A stretch of 55,621 nucleotides of DNA from Verrucomicrobiota bacterium (lineage in GTDB: Bacteria; Verrucomicrobiota; Verrucomicrobiia; Limisphaerales; SIBE01): contig VHDE01000028.1 in NCBI GenBank assembly GCA_016871515.1, positions 1-55,621 on the forward strand, written 5' to 3'. The notes under the pieces are model-generated. The model was not told the origin of the DNA, made no database searches, and saw nothing but the letters and a program-made list of their open reading frames with translations. Positions 24,906-33,670 of this stretch are shown here, in pieces. Position 1 is the first letter of the stretch, and each line of letters begins with the position of its first letter. The position numbers were made by a program, and so were the translations under genes.

Positions 24906-26774
24906 ATGGGGTGCTTGTCCAAACGTCGGTTGAGCCGGAAGTTTGCTGGGAATCCATTCATTCTATTGTTGCTGCATGAGCCTTCGTTTCGCGTGGCCTG
25001 CGCGGCGCTTCTACTTTTTCTGTCAGTTGCCGGCCTATCGTTGCCGAGGATTTGGAGGATGACGCCGAAGGGGTTCCTCCCGATGGTGAAAGTCAGCGGA
25101 CTTGACCTGGCACAAGCATGGTCATTGAAGCGAACGGCTTTGAAGGCCACAGCCGCGCGCGAATTCGGCCAAGCCCATTACGCGTGGAAAGCCGCCATCG
25201 CAAACAATCAAGCGGATCCAAATCTTTTGCGGGGAGCGTTGCGGACTTTTCTCGAGGACAAAACCAAGAGTGGTCCCGACGCGTTGCGGCAGTCGATTTG
25301 GCTGCTGAAGTTGACTGCGACAAATGTTGCCGACCTGGAACTTGTGGGTGATGTGCTCTTCAGTCAAAGCAGGTTCGATCTCTTGATTGCATTGCTTCAA
25401 CCTCGAACGGATGAATTAACACCCCGTCTGGAAGCCTTCTATTTGAAGTCTCTTTTCAATCGCGGAAATATCGCAGCGTTTGGATCGCGCTGGAAGGAAG
25501 CATCTCAAAAGCTGCCAGCCGATGCTGAATTGCCGCTCTATCATTCGGCTTATCTTTTGGGATGGGGACCTTCCAGTGATCGTTTAGCCGCGCAAGCGCG
25601 CCTGGAGTCTGCATCTAAAGACCCAGTTCAACAAATGCTCTCCTGCCGTTTGCAACTGGCGGTTTATGCGCACTCGCGTGACCTCGACCGCTACGCGAGG
25701 GCGTTGGCGCAGTTGAAAGAAATTGGCGCGGAGAAGCTCATTCACCGCATTGGCTATTGGCGATTGCTGCTTGAATTGGGGCGGAGGGCCGAGGCCATCG
25801 AACTGAGTCAATCGATCACGAACTTGCCCGAGGTCTCGTTGGAAGCGATGAAATTGACTGGGTTATATGTGGACTTGGGATTGCGCGATCGCGCGCTGGA
25901 ATTGTTGAAGCGAGTCGCTCCAAGTTTCGCTGACGAGGCCGGTTTCTGGATCTTTTACGCCGATCAATTGACGACCGCTCAAGCATGGGAAGAGCTGCGC
26001 CGCGCCGCAGTCCAGATTCGCGGCCATGAGACAGTCCGCAATCAACTGCAGGCCTACAGCTATTTCCTCGAAGGGCGCGCGGAACTCGGGCTGCATCGCC
26101 ACTTCGTCGCCGACACTGCTTTTCAAAAAATGGCGGAATGGGACATTGGCGATCCAGGTTTGGGCCTCTCCATCTGCGCCGATCTGCTTCGCTTGGGTTA
26201 TCCAGCCATTGCCCGAAGTTCACTGGAGAAACTCGAACAGGACCTAACGCACGAACCAAAGTACTGGATGCTTCTGTTCAATATCGGAGATCAACTGAAA
26301 CAGGTGGACTTAATGCTCTCCGCCGCTCAGCGTGCTTTTGCCCTTCGTCCGCACGATCCAGTGGTGATGAACAATTACGCGGCGACGTTGATTATCGCGC
26401 GGCAGAATCCGGAAGAGGCTGTGGGGATCACGTTGCGATTGCTTTCTCAGAATCCCCAATCCCTGGTCGTCCTCGTGAATCACAGCGCCGCGCTCATGCT
26501 GAATCAGCGGCATCACGAAGCCGAAGCCCTTCTGCGACGCGTCAACACCGCCAAACTGACGCGAGGCCAGACCGCCCATTATCACCTCGATCTGTTTGAA
26601 CTTTACTTCCACTCGCGAGATTACGACCGCGCTTGGGCCGTTGGCAGTTTGATCGATTCCGAGCAGCTTTACCCAACGCAACGGCAGTGGCTGGAGGCGA
26701 AATGGAAGGAATTAGCTGAATTAGCTGGGAAACAGCGGGCAACAGCGAGGTTGAAGTTGCGTTCGCGGAGGTGA
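24906..26774 (+). CDS. Membrane-anchored TPR protein
   Basis: 622 residues from ATG 24906. The frame is open from 24690 inside the ferritin gene, but that part is arginine/cysteine-rich and unlike protein. A single membrane helix (VACAALLLFLSVAGLSL, about residues 30-47) is followed by helical repeats that read as tetratricopeptide repeats, clearest at YWMLLFNIGDQLKQVDLMLSAAQRAFALRPHDPVVMNNYA split over the C-terminal third. Such proteins act as assembly platforms; no partner can be named. It is 17 bases from the HAD gene. Confidence 0.75.
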   Translation: MGCLSKRRLSRKFAGNPFILLLLHEPSFRVACAALLLFLSVAGLSLPRIWRMTPKGFLPMVKVSGLDLAQAWSLKRTALKATAAREFGQAHYAWKAAIANNQADPNLLRGALRTFLEDKTKSGPDALRQSIWLLKLTATNVADLELVGDVLFSQSRFDLLIALLQPRTDELTPRLEAFYLKSLFNRGNIAAFGSRWKEASQKLPADAELPLYHSAYLLGWGPSSDRLAAQARLESASKDPVQQMLSCRLQLAVYAHSRDLDRYARALAQLKEIGAEKLIHRIGYWRLLLELGRRAEAIELSQSITNLPEVSLEAMKLTGLYVDLGLRDRALELLKRVAPSFADEAGFWIFYADQLTTAQAWEELRRAAVQIRGHETVRNQLQAYSYFLEGRAELGLHRHFVADTAFQKMAEWDIGDPGLGLSICADLLRLGYPAIARSSLEKLEQDLTHEPKYWMLLFNIGDQLKQVDLMLSAAQRAFALRPHDPVVMNNYAATLIIARQNPEEAVGITLRLLSQNPQSLVVLVNHSAALMLNQRHHEAEALLRRVNTAKLTRGQTAHYHLDLFELYFHSRDYDRAWAVGSLIDSEQLYPTQRQWLEAKWKELAELAGKQRATARLKLRSRR

Positions 26775-26791
26775 ATTTCTAATTTGTCGGC

Positions 26792-27469
26792 GTGGTCCGA
26801 CTCGTCTTATTTGATATTGACGGCACATTGATTCGAACACAAGGCGCTGGCGTCAGAGCTTTCGAGCGCACTTTTTCTTCTGAGTTCAAAATCCCCAATG
26901 CCACGCGAACGATGAACTTCGCCGGGCGGACAGATCCGTCATTGGTTCGGGAATGTTTTCAGCTGCATCAGATCGAACCTAGCCTCGAGAACTTCGAGCG
27001 CTTCTTCGAGGCTTATGTGTTTTGGCTGGATTACTTGCTCCGCGAATCCAAAGGCGCCGTTTGTCCCGGCGTTCGCGACTTGATTGACTATTTCCAGACT
27101 CTTCCCAGCGGACCATTGCTCGGTTTGCTCACTGGAAACATCCGGCTCGGCGCCGAGATCAAGCTCAAGCATTTTGGGCTTTGGGACGCCTTTTGTTCGG
27201 GCGCCTTTGGAGATGATCATGAAGATCGAAACCAATTGGCTGTCATTGCGCAACAGCGTGGTCGCGACATGCTGGGCGGTCCCTTGCCCGGAAAAGAGAT
27301 TCTCGTGATTGGCGATACCCCGCGCGATATCGCTTGCGCGAACGCAATCAATGCGAATGTGCTAGCGGTCGGCACAGGCGCATATTCCTGCGAAGAATTA
27401 GGGACGCATCAAGCGACATGGGTGGTGGAAAGTCTGCTGGATTTCAAGCCCGGCGAGCATTTCGGCTGA
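26792..27469 (+). CDS. HAD-superfamily phosphatase (phosphoglycolate-phosphatase-like)
   Basis: 225 residues from GTG 26792. Motif I is FDIDGTLIRT (nucleophile Asp8), motif II LLTGN, motif III Lys in EIKLKHFG, and motif IV is IGDTPRDIACA. The helical cap (about 15-85) places it in the C1 subfamily with Gph-like enzymes. The substrate is unknown. It follows the TPR gene closely and may be co-transcribed. Confidence 0.88.
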   Translation: MVRLVLFDIDGTLIRTQGAGVRAFERTFSSEFKIPNATRTMNFAGRTDPSLVRECFQLHQIEPSLENFERFFEAYVFWLDYLLRESKGAVCPGVRDLIDYFQTLPSGPLLGLLTGNIRLGAEIKLKHFGLWDAFCSGAFGDDHEDRNQLAVIAQQRGRDMLGGPLPGKEILVIGDTPRDIACANAINANVLAVGTGAYSCEELGTHQATWVVESLLDFKPGEHFG

Positions 27470-27545
27470 ACCACGAATGAACACTAATGCACAAGAATGA
27501 CGCCCTTTGAGCCGTCTCGGTTCGTGTTTGGTCGCCCCTTCGTGG

Positions 27546-27779
27546 TTAATGCGAGTGCGGAACCCCGGTTCCGCATCGTCCGCATGAGCGCGGATTTGAA
27601 GTGCATGCTGGAGCTTCACCGGCGCCGCCCTCTCCCGAACTCGATGCGAACACGGAGAACTTCTTGGCCAGTTTCGTCGAACCGCAATGCGGGCAGGGCG
27701 TCCCTTCCCAACGGGTCGAACGCACCAAGATTTCGCTATCGCGACGGCATTTTTCGCAGTGGAATTCGTAAAGCGGCAT
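27546..27779 (-). CDS. FmdB-family zinc-ribbon protein
   Basis: 77 residues beginning MPLYEFHCEKCRRDSEILV, then TPCPHCGSTKLAKKFSVFAS: the CxxC..CxxC ribbon of the FmdB regulatory family. A further Cys-rich tail (SCGRCGTG) is common in this group. ATG 27779 was chosen because the family starts at MPLYEF; the frame runs 37 codons further upstream. Role unknown, possibly regulatory. Confidence 0.88.
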   Translation of the reverse strand: MPLYEFHCEKCRRDSEILVRSTRWEGTPCPHCGSTKLAKKFSVFASSSGEGGAGEAPACTSNPRSCGRCGTGVPHSH

Positions 27780-27877
27780 GAGCACAAAGGTAATCGGTCG
27801 CGATGAAAGCTCAAGCGGGAAGGAAACGAACGCCGGCCCGAACGCCATCCAACTCAAGCTGTGGTCTCGAATTGTAG

Positions 27878-28040
27878 CGCAGAGTTTCACTCTGCCGCAT
27901 CGCCGACTTGCAGTCGGCAGCGTGTTCCCCTTGTCCAGCGTCTCGGGTGTTGCGGGAGTTCTGCAGATTGAAAATTATTGAGAACCTGCGAGACAGCAGA
28001 GTGAAATCCGCGCTATCCGCGCTACGCGGCGGGAAAAACT
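27878..28040. repeat. Palindrome-rich spacer before the amidase gene
   Basis: Holds an inverted family D copy (27878-27895), a CCGACTTGCAGTCGG dyad (27902-27916) and a decayed family D copy (about 27996-28013) followed by CGCGCTATCCGCGCTACG. The 27780-28087 interval shows no gene. Confidence 0.6.
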
Positions 28041-28087
28041 TCTGGTCGATGCCGCGCAACTGTGATACCTGATCGTTACCGATACAA

Positions 28088-28855
28088 ATGTCCAATCATC
28101 GTGCCATAGGGTTTTGTGGATTCCTGGTATGGCTGTTGTTGCTGGGTATTTCCTCCGCGCCGTCCTTCGCAGCGAAATCGTCCGAGAAGCGCTACGTTGT
28201 TAAGAAGAATGACACACTCAGTGGCATCGCGCAGATGCATGGCGTCACTGTTACGGTTTTGATGAAGCACAACGGTCTCAAGGACGCCAATCAGATCCAT
28301 CCGGGCAAGGTGATTCGTATTCCGCCCGTGTCAACGGCTCCAAACAAGCCCGTTCTTGATCGCGCCATTCTGAAGTTGTTGAATGAAACTCGAATTGTCC
28401 CAAAGAAGTGGCGCTACGTTGTCATTCATCACAGCGCTACCGACTCGGGAAATGCCGAAAGCATGGATCGCTATCACCGGCGCGAGCGGCACATGGAAAA
28501 CGGCCTGGCTTACCATTTCGTGATCGGCAACGGGCGAGGGATGCCGGACGGAGAAATTGCAATCGGACGCCGGTGGACTGATCAAATCCAAGGCGGCCAT
28601 CTGGCAAGCGAAGAATTGAATGAGAAAAGCATTGGCATCTGCCTGGTCGGGAATTTCGACGACGCTAGTCCGACGCAAAAACAAATGGCGAACTTGCAAG
28701 CGTTGCTTCATTACCTATTGCGAAGTTGCCGGCTCGGTTCGGCCGCGGTCAAGACTCATCAACAGATCAATCCGATCCACACGCGTTGCCCAGGACAAAG
28801 GTTTCCCGCGAAAACCTTCCTCAAGGAGTTGCAGTTGCAGTTGACTCGAAAGTGA
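28088..28855 (+). CDS. N-acetylmuramoyl-L-alanine amidase with LysM domain
   Basis: 255 residues. Signal peptide (FLVWLLLLGISSAPSFA), a LysM peptidoglycan-binding domain at about 35-80 (YVVKKNDTLSGIAQMHGVTV..LMKHNGL), and an Amidase_2/PGRP domain from about 105. Zinc ligands are likely His in VVIHHSAT, His in HTRCPG and the Cys of the same motif. It cleaves the bond between MurNAc and L-alanine. The domain order LysM then amidase is less usual than the reverse. It stands alone between palindrome-rich spacers. Confidence 0.92.
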   Translation: MSNHRAIGFCGFLVWLLLLGISSAPSFAAKSSEKRYVVKKNDTLSGIAQMHGVTVTVLMKHNGLKDANQIHPGKVIRIPPVSTAPNKPVLDRAILKLLNETRIVPKKWRYVVIHHSATDSGNAESMDRYHRRERHMENGLAYHFVIGNGRGMPDGEIAIGRRWTDQIQGGHLASEELNEKSIGICLVGNFDDASPTQKQMANLQALLHYLLRSCRLGSAAVKTHQQINPIHTRCPGQRFPAKTFLKELQLQLTRK

Positions 28856-28901
28856 CTCGTTGGCAGGCGTCTTATCCCAGACTTCGGCCACAGCCGCCTG
28901 G

Positions 28902-28973
28902 GTAGGACAGGGCGTCTCGCCTGTCCAGCGTCTGCGCACACCAAAAGCAGGACAGGCGGGACGCCTGTCCTAG
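28902..28973. repeat. Family A palindromic doublet
   Basis: Arms 28902-28926 and 28950-28973. The 23-base loop is the inverse of the loops at 11463 and 12691 (CTGCGCACACCAAAAG versus CTTTTGGTGTACGCAG). This shows the element can sit in either orientation. Confidence 0.88.
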
Positions 28974-29016
28974 ATCGAACCATACTACATTGGTACATTT
29001 CGCCTCTCGGTTCAGA

Positions 29017-29106
29017 GGCAGGGCGCGTCACTCCGTGCGCGCCGAGGTACGCCGAGCAGGCTGCGCTTAGTGGAGTTGCGGCGCGCGCAGAGTGACGCGC
29101 CCTGCC
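29017..29106. repeat. Two-arm palindromic repeat, family F
   Basis: Arms 29017-29044 and 29079-29106 (GGCAGGGCGCGTCACTC.. and inverse) with few mismatches around a 34-base loop. The 28856-29165 interval has this and a family A doublet and no gene. A related decayed stretch (GCCCTGCCAAC..GTGCC) is near 55048. Confidence 0.8.
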
Positions 29107-29165
29107 AACCGCAGTTGTGCCAATGTTGCGTTTTTCAATTTAGCAATGGCCGCCACTAGGTTAGA

Positions 29166-30269
29166 TTACACGTTGAACTTGAAGAACAGGACATCGCCAT
29201 CTTCAACCACGTACTCCCTGCCCTCCATCCGATAGAGCCCCGTTTCGCGCGCCGCGGCGATGGATCCGCACTGGACCAAGTCCGCATAAGCGACTGTTTC
29301 AGCTTTGATGAAACCACGTTCAAAATCGGAGTGAACTGTGCCTGCCGCTTTGGGAGCCGTATCGCCCGCGTGAATAGTCCAGGCCCGCACTTCCTTTTCT
29401 CCTGAGGTAAAGAACGTGCGCAGGCCGAGCAAATGATAACTGCTGCGGATCAATGAGCCGACGCCTGACTCGGAGACACCGAACTCGCGCAGAAACTCCG
29501 CAGCTTCGTCCGGTGACAGATCGACGAGATCACTTTCAATTTGCGCGCTGATAACGACGGTTTCACAGGAGTGATGTGTTCGCGCGTACTCACGCACTTT
29601 TGAAACGTGCGGGTTTTGACCGGCATCGGACAGTTCGTTTTCGCGAACATTAGCGGCGAAGATTGTCGGTTTGTCCGTTAACAAGAAAAACCCCTGCGCA
29701 ATGGCTCTCTCTTCGGGTGTGAGTTTTAGCGTGAGAGCTGGTTTGCCTTCGTTCAGATGCGGTTCAAGCTTCCGCAGAACTTCTGTTTCAGCGATGGCGG
29801 CCTTGTCGCCGCGCTTGGCATCTTTCTCGATCTTTTCCAATCGCCTCTGGATTGCTTCCAAGTCGGCAATTACCAACTCGGTCGTGACGATTCCAATGTC
29901 GCGGCTCGGATCAATTGCGCCGGCGACATGGTGAATGTTGTCGTCTTCGAAACAACGAACCACTTGGATAATCGCGTCCACCTCGCGGATATGACTCAGA
30001 AACTTGTTGCCCAGTCCTTCTCCTTGGGAAGCACCTTTCACAAGGCCGGCGATATCTACAAACTCGATGGCGGTCGGAATAATGACAGACGTTCCTGCGA
30101 TCTTGGCGAGCGGCGCCAAACGTGCGTCCGGCACTGTGACAATGCCGACATTAGGATCAATCGTGCAAAACGGATAATTCGCCGCCTCTGCCTTGCGCGT
30201 GCGGGTGACTGCGTTGAAGAGAGTCGATTTCCCAACATTGGGGAGACCGACGATTCCGGCCCTTAACAT
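29166..30269 (-). CDS. ychF: Redox-regulated ATPase/GTPase YchF (Obg-like)
   Basis: 367 residues. P-loop GLPNVGKS at 8-15, NxxE-type G4 variant (ATPase preference), a coiled-coil insertion (about 130-180) and a C-terminal TGS domain ending MEGREYVVEDGDVLFFKFNV. YchF binds ribosomes and is involved in stress adaptation. The sequence is typical and complete. Confidence 0.96.
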   Translation of the reverse strand: MLRAGIVGLPNVGKSTLFNAVTRTRKAEAANYPFCTIDPNVGIVTVPDARLAPLAKIAGTSVIIPTAIEFVDIAGLVKGASQGEGLGNKFLSHIREVDAIIQVVRCFEDDNIHHVAGAIDPSRDIGIVTTELVIADLEAIQRRLEKIEKDAKRGDKAAIAETEVLRKLEPHLNEGKPALTLKLTPEERAIAQGFFLLTDKPTIFAANVRENELSDAGQNPHVSKVREYARTHHSCETVVISAQIESDLVDLSPDEAAEFLREFGVSESGVGSLIRSSYHLLGLRTFFTSGEKEVRAWTIHAGDTAPKAAGTVHSDFERGFIKAETVAYADLVQCGSIAAARETGLYRMEGREYVVEDGDVLFFKFNV

Positions 30270-30395
30270 AGCAACGCAGTGAAATCAGTCGCCGCTCGGC
30301 GGAGTTCCGAAAGGACGGACGGGATTGGGAAGCTCCGCAGCGCTTGCCTATCCGCAGGGTGACTTGCCTCCGGCAGTCCTACTTCGCGAATTACG

Positions 30396-31574
30396 CTAAC
30401 TTTTTGCATTCGCAGTCTCGACGGCCTCGCGGATCACGTTCTTAAACTTTTTGATTCCTTCGTCGAACGCTGCCGCCAGTGGCAGCACGGGAGTCTTCGG
30501 GATTTTCCGTTTGAACGTTTTCAAATTCGTTTCGGCGACTGGTTCGTCCATTTTGTTGGCTGCGACCAAGCGCGGCTTTTCGAGCAAAGCCGGGTCATAA
30601 AGTTCCAACTCGCTCAGCACTTGCTTGTAATCTTCCCAGGGCGCTCGGCCATCCACGCCGGCCATATCGATCAGCAACACGAGAATCTTGCAGCGCTCGA
30701 TGTGCCGGAGAAACGCGTGGCCTAGGCCCACATTTTGATGGGCGCCTTGGATCAGTCCGGGAACATCGCAAACGGTTAAGCGATGATAATCGGAATATTC
30801 CACAATCCCGATTTGGGGATGGAGAGTTGTAAAAGGATACGGCGCAATCTTCGGGCGCGCGTGAGAAATTGCCGAAAGCAACGTCGACTTGCCGGCGTTC
30901 GGATAGCCCACGAGGCCAACTTCGGCGATCAGGCGCAATTCCAAACGGAACTCGCCTTCCTCGCCAGGTTCACCCGGTTGCGCGAATCTCGGTGTCTGTC
31001 GGCGAGCTGTGGCAAAATTGCGGTTTCCTAATCCACCACGTCCTCCTTTGCAAAGGACGAATTGCTGGCCGTGTTCGGTGAGGTCAGCAATTAACTCTGC
31101 ACCTTGAATGCCTCCCGTAGTTTCTTCGGGAGTATCTTTAGATAAATCAATCTCCAAAGCTCGCGCTGCCCCTGCGCGACGGAACATCGGGCGCTCTCCT
31201 GTCGAAAGTCTAAGTGTCTGTGCGCTCTCGCTTGGACTGACAGATGCGGCGGGCAATTCCGCGGGAGCAAGCTTCGACTCCAATTTCCAAATCAAGGTCC
31301 CACAAGGCACTCTGACGAGTAGATCTTTTCCCGCGTGGCCATCCATTCCCTTGCCCATTCCAGCTTCGCCCTTCTCCGCAATCAATCGAGGAGAATAATA
31401 TTGAGCAATGAGATTATTAAGGTCGTGGTCAGCTTGAAGAATAACATCGCCGCCCCGTCCGCCGTTACCGCCACTGGGCCCGCCTTTAGGGACGAAGGTC
31501 TCGCGATGAAACGCAACGCATCCCTTCCCACCGTGCCCGGCCCGGGCAAAAACTTTGACTTCGTCGATAAACAT
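30396..31574 (-). CDS. obg: GTPase Obg (CgtA) with extra insertion
   Basis: 392 residues starting at ATG 31574 (MFIDEVKVFARAG). The glycine-rich Obg fold is at 1-215 and the G domain has G1 GYPNAGKS at 223-230, DVPG and NKMD. It works in 50S assembly and growth control. Compared with typical Obg, where G1 lies near 166-173, there are about 55 extra residues between CGTLIWKLES and LIADLTEHGQ (about 98-160), rich in Ala, Ser and Pro. No C-terminal OCT domain is present. It is the last gene of the rplU-rpmA-obg order. Confidence 0.95.
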   Translation of the reverse strand: MFIDEVKVFARAGHGGKGCVAFHRETFVPKGGPSGGNGGRGGDVILQADHDLNNLIAQYYSPRLIAEKGEAGMGKGMDGHAGKDLLVRVPCGTLIWKLESKLAPAELPAASVSPSESAQTLRLSTGERPMFRRAGAARALEIDLSKDTPEETTGGIQGAELIADLTEHGQQFVLCKGGRGGLGNRNFATARRQTPRFAQPGEPGEEGEFRLELRLIAEVGLVGYPNAGKSTLLSAISHARPKIAPYPFTTLHPQIGIVEYSDYHRLTVCDVPGLIQGAHQNVGLGHAFLRHIERCKILVLLIDMAGVDGRAPWEDYKQVLSELELYDPALLEKPRLVAANKMDEPVAETNLKTFKRKIPKTPVLPLAAAFDEGIKKFKNVIREAVETANAKS

Positions 31575-31674
31575 TGCTGGAGGCCAATGCAATGGCCGAT
31601 CAAATATACTTCGATTCGGGGGATAAAGAAAAAGGCGAGGTCGTTGACCTCGCCATGTTTTCTGCAAGTGATGG

Positions 31675-31938
31675 TTAGTTGTTCTTTGCTGCGGCTTGCG
31701 GTGTCACATTAATCCGCCTGCTCCCTTTATCGAAGGAGACCTTGCCATCTTTGAGGGCGAACAACGTCCAATCGCGGCCCGTGCCAACATTTTGGCCTGC
31801 GACAAACTTTGTGCCGCGTTGCCGCACGAGAATGCTGCCGGCGGTGACGAATTCGCCGCCAAAGCGTTTTACTCCAAGTCGTTTGCTAACGCTATCGCGT
31901 CCGTTGCGAACGCTGCCTTGACCTTTCTTATGTGCCAT
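31675..31938 (-). CDS. rpmA: 50S ribosomal protein L27
   Basis: 87 residues, [22 protein letters not shown] then [22 protein letters not shown] (shown split), the L27 signature. It supports the peptidyl-transferase centre. The N-terminal tail begins directly with MAHKKG, so no protease-cleaved leader is present. Nine bases after rplU. Confidence 0.97.
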   Translation of the reverse strand: MAHKKGQGSVRNGRDSVSKRLGVKRFGGEFVTAGSILVRQRGTKFVAGQNVGTGRDWTLFALKDGKVSFDKGSRRINVTPQAAAKNN

Positions 31939-31947
31939 AACAACAAC

Positions 31948-32262
31948 CTAACTGATCTTGATTTCTTTGATTTTTACCACCGTTAATTCCTGCCGATGCC
32001 CAACCGTACGGTGATAGCCCTTCCGGCGTTTCATCTTGAAAGCGATTTTCTTCGGTCCGCGAATATGCTCAACTACATCCGCCACAATGCTGGCCTGAGC
32101 AACCGTGGGCGCGCCGACCGATATTTTGCCATCGTTATTAACCAACAATACCCGGTCAAATGTGAAGGGTTGACCTGCCTCCGCCGTCAATCTTTCGACT
32201 TCGATTGTCTCGCCAGCTGCGACCCGGTATTGCTTACTGCCTGTTTCGATAATTGCGTACAT
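31948..32262 (-). CDS. rplU: 50S ribosomal protein L21
   Basis: 104 residues from ATG 32262 (MYAIIETGSKQYRV), with AAAGGG 5 bases upstream; the frame runs 18 codons further but without similarity. The C-terminal KRRKGYHRTVGHRQ is the RNA-binding L21 signature. First gene of the rplU-rpmA-obg operon. Confidence 0.97.
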   Translation of the reverse strand: MYAIIETGSKQYRVAAGETIEVERLTAEAGQPFTFDRVLLVNNDGKISVGAPTVAQASIVADVVEHIRGPKKIAFKMKRRKGYHRTVGHRQELTVVKIKEIKIS

Positions 32263-32438
32263 AATTCCCTTTACCAAAAGGGGTGGAATATCACCAAAAG
32301 CCTCCGCATGTGTCAATGGCTGATTTCGAACAAATTATCACCGAAGATGGCCGCGTACCTAAAATAATCAAAAGCCGCGCAGTCTAAATCGTTGCAGGAC
32401 AATGGCGGCTATTTAATCCAAAACTGAGCCCGCTCTGC

Positions 32439-33632
32439 TTAACCCACCTTTTTCAGCGACGCTAGATACTCTACCAAATCGATCAATTCCTCAAGCGACA
32501 TGGTTTGCTGCAGATCGCTCGGCATAATGGACGTTTTCATCATTTGCCGCTTGGCAACTTCGGACTTTTTGTAACGAGTGACGATCCCATTCTGCGTCTT
32601 GATCGCCAATTCATCTGCTGTTTCACTGACTAACAGGCCGTACGCCTCGTCGCCATTCTTGAGCTCAAGTTGCCATGCTTCGTACCCGAACGATATTCCC
32701 GCGCTCGGGTTGAGGATCGCTTCGTAAAGCGCGTCCTTGCCAAGTTTGGCGCCGATCTCGGAGAGTTTAGGTCCGAAATCAATCCCTTGGCCATTAACCT
32801 GATGGCAGTTGATGCAGCCTGCCTCGGCGCGCGAATAGACTTCTGCTCCGCGCGCCGCATCGCCGCGTTTCCCCGTCAATTCAGCAATCGACGGCAATGG
32901 CTGAGCGTTTCGGGCTTGGGGAAGAGGCAACAGCTGAGCGGCTTCACTTTTGATCCTCGGCCACCGAACAGCATTGAGTTCCATGCTCGCCAGCAATCGG
33001 ATGTCTGGCGCGAGGCGTTCCTCTTTGGCCAGCTTGAGCAAGACAGAAGCGCCTTCTTGGTTTTGAGCTAGACCGCGAACGGCTTGTTTGCGCAGCTGCG
33101 CATCACGTTGGGAATCGGCCACGATCGGTTCGAGCAGGGGCACAACTTTCTTCTCGGCCACATTACCCAACGCTTCAGCCAGCCTTGTTGCCGATGCGGT
33201 GCTGGTGCTGTTCAGCGAATCGCGCAAGAGTTTGGCATCGCCGGCTTCCAAGATGGCGCGAACCGCGTCTGTCCCGAACGAATTAGTCGCATTCTGAATT
33301 GCGATGGCGAGCAGGGCTGGATTTTCGTTTGTAATTTGAAACTTGCGTACTACCTCGACGAATTGCGGCGTTCCGCGCGTCGCCTCGATCACTCGTTTCA
33401 AAGCTGCCTCAAGTTTCGGATTGCTTTTGATCTGCTCCGGCGTGAGCCGGCTTAAGGCTTCGATGGCAACAGCCGTGCGTTGCGGGTCGGCTGGTTGCGC
33501 ATGAGAAGCAGCGATGAGCAGAAGAGCGAGGAATGCTGTGATTGCCTTCGAAGGGCGCCTCCCGATGAACGTAAAGGCAGGGCGCCTCAGCGCTTGGACA
33601 GGCGCGACGCACTGTCCTACCAAGAGGTTCAT
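32439..33632 (-). CDS. HEAT-repeat c-type cytochrome (TIGR02603 heme-binding domain)
   Basis: 397 residues from ATG 33632 (a GTG at 33638 is also possible). An unusually long n-region of about 30 residues precedes a hydrophobic stretch (AITAFLALLLIAASHAQ). Alpha-helical HEAT-like repeats fill about 50-250, then a cytochrome domain with CINCH. In most PVC relatives this part is the C-terminus of the large dehydrogenase encoded just upstream; here it is separate. Its first codons (LVGQCVAPVQALRRPAF) are translated from a family A repeat at 33577-33621, so the start is partly repeat-derived. It would pass electrons from the dehydrogenase. Confidence 0.85.
   Translation of the reverse strand: MNLLVGQCVAPVQALRRPAFTFIGRRPSKAITAFLALLLIAASHAQPADPQRTAVAIEALSRLTPEQIKSNPKLEAALKRVIEATRGTPQFVEVVRKFQITNENPALLAIAIQNATNSFGTDAVRAILEAGDAKLLRDSLNSTSTASATRLAEALGNVAEKKVVPLLEPIVADSQRDAQLRKQAVRGLAQNQEGASVLLKLAKEERLAPDIRLLASMELNAVRWPRIKSEAAQLLPLPQARNAQPLPSIAELTGKRGDAARGAEVYSRAEAGCINCHQVNGQGIDFGPKLSEIGAKLGKDALYEAILNPSAGISFGYEAWQLELKNGDEAYGLLVSETADELAIKTQNGIVTRYKKSEVAKRQMMKTSIMPSDLQQTMSLEELIDLVEYLASLKKVG
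33577..33621. repeat. Family A element inside the cytochrome gene start
   Basis: Right arm 33595-33621 (GGACAGGCGCGACGCACTGT..) is a full family A arm; the left part 33577-33594 is decayed. It lies within the predicted first 20 codons of the minus-strand cytochrome gene. Confidence 0.75.
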
Positions 33633-33670
33633 GAACACGATTAGATGCGCTCGCTCAACTGACGAGGAAC

